DNA of 13,846 bases. Source: SVTX01 sp045588675 (GTDB lineage: Bacteria > Bacillota > Clostridia > Oscillospirales > CAG-272). Shown here piece by piece: positions 13,517 through 13,846 of the stretch. Both the position numbers and the translations under genes were made by a program. The stretch is from the NCBI GenBank assembly GCA_045588675.1, contig JAZNER010000028.1, positions 1 to 13,846 on the forward strand, given 5' to 3'. Every line of letters begins with the position of its first letter. Within the stretch, counting starts at the first letter, position 1. A model generated the notes under the pieces. It made no database searches and was not told the DNA's origin. It was given only the letters and a program-made list of their open reading frames with translations.

Positions 13517-13566
13517 GTCGTTTTAACCAAAAATCACTGTTCACTTTTGGTTAAAACGACTTATCT
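13517..13566. terminator. Perfect 16-bp inverted repeat, possible bidirectional terminator
   Basis: GTCGTTTTAACCAAAA (13517-13532) is repeated inverted and without mismatch at 13545-13560, with a 12-base loop. TTATCTTTTT follows on the plus strand, and a short T run follows on the minus strand. The stem is long and AT-rich, unusual for an intrinsic terminator, so a small mobile-element remnant or a protein-binding palindrome is also possible. Confidence 0.55.
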
Positions 13567-13583
13567 TTTTCGAGTTATTTTTC

Positions 13584-13612
13584 TTGATTTTGGCAGCAAT
13601 ATATGATATAAT
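13584..13612 (+). promoter_or_regulatory. Promoter of the gene at the right edge
   Basis: TTGATT (13584-13589), 17 bases, then TATAAT (13607-13612) with an extended TG at 13604-13605. The leader to the next start is about 85 bases. With the two hairpins just upstream, this gene is a separate transcription unit. No gene lies between 13389 and 13705. Confidence 0.8.
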
Positions 13613-13705
13613 TATAATACACTAACTTTAAGTCTACCCCCTTGAATGATTTAATGTTTGGTCAAACTAATGTAAGTAATAAATATTTCCAAAGGAGAAA
13701 TTATT

Positions 13706-13846
13706 ATGAGAACTTCAACAAAGACGAAGAAGCTATCAATAGTGATGACGGCTTTGATGTTAGTAGTATTGACGGCGATAACGGCAATACCGGCAGCGAA
13801 GGCGGCAGACACTGCAGTAGCTTATGTTGATGACACACCCTACACG
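13706..13846 (+). CDS. N-terminus of an exported protein (partial)
   Basis: ATG 13706 follows a strong AAAGGAG site (13691-13697). The 47 visible codons encode a classical Sec signal peptide: basic residues at 2-9 (RTSTKTKK), a hydrophobic core at about 11-28, and a likely cleavage after AKA, leaving ADTAVAYVDDTPYT. No lipobox cysteine is present, so it is secreted or surface attached by other means. The mature start resembles the repeat seen at the front of many large clostridial surface proteins (VAYVxxTxYTTLxxA type), but too little is visible for a family call. It has its own promoter and is not part of the aromatic operon. Confidence 0.88.
   Translation, partial: MRTSTKTKKLSIVMTALMLVVLTAITAIPAAKAADTAVAYVDDTPYT

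Noticed and set aside
13642..13830. 62-codon plus-strand frame at the right edge
   Set aside because: No ribosome site and an acidic, repetitive product; it overlaps, in another frame, the signal-peptide gene at 13706 that has a strong AAAGGAG site.
1..13846. CRISPR array, tRNA or rRNA genes, insertion sequences, phage genes
   Set aside because: No regularly spaced repeats, no cloverleaf or rRNA-like segments, and no transposase or phage protein motifs were seen on either strand.

Overview
The window is low-GC DNA with dense co-directional genes, strong purine-rich ribosome binding sites and sigma-A type promoters. This fits a Clostridia-type Firmicute, probably an anaerobe related to Oscillospiraceae/Ruminococcaceae; the taxonomic placement is inference from gene style only. 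It holds three blocks: the 5' edge of a leftward gene with a long structured leader (1-395), a zinc-uptake operon (about 850-4680), and one operon carrying the whole shikimate pathway plus the Phe and Tyr branches (about 4780-13440). A new gene for an exported protein begins at the right edge (13706 onward).

Left edge: a leftward gene starts at 29. Its promoter (367-395, minus strand) matches consensus perfectly, TTGACA-N17-TATAAT. The roughly 330-nt untranslated leader between them can fold into at least six helices, and I could not assign it to a known riboswitch class. About 590 bases of AT-rich DNA (396-981) follow, without a convincing gene.

Zinc block: a 92-residue membrane protein with a His/Cys-rich stretch comes first. 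It is followed by a zinc-binding lipoprotein (ZnuA-like, His-rich loop), the ATPase (ZnuC), the permease (ZnuB), and a second lipoprotein whose body looks internally duplicated. The block ends in a perfect 11-bp terminator hairpin at 4644-4678.

Aromatic block: the gene order is aroF, tyrA, aroB, aroA, aroC, pheA, an aroE-aroK fusion, aroQ. Together these encode every enzyme from PEP + erythrose-4-phosphate to chorismate, then to prephenate, phenylpyruvate and hydroxyphenylpyruvate. No Trp-branch gene is present. Upstream of aroF, the promoter at 4781-4809 is followed by a 19-codon leader ORF (4843-4902), MQSFAKTYAFYYFYYYYAL, with eight aromatic codons in a row. Downstream lie a strong terminator (4981-5025) and a 16-bp competing antiterminator helix (4911-4927 with 4985-5007). 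This is the architecture of classical ribosome-mediated attenuation sensing charged tRNA-Tyr/tRNA-Phe, in a lineage where T-box leaders are the usual solution. I regard it as the most notable feature of the window. A second promoter with a palindrome on its -35 lies before tyrA.

How it works together (inference): low charged Tyr/Phe tRNA stalls the leader ribosome, frees the antiterminator and switches on the operon. At the protein level, the aroF product carries the N-terminal ferredoxin-like domain known to mediate feedback inhibition, and PheA carries an ACT domain. Flux would therefore be controlled both transcriptionally and allosterically.
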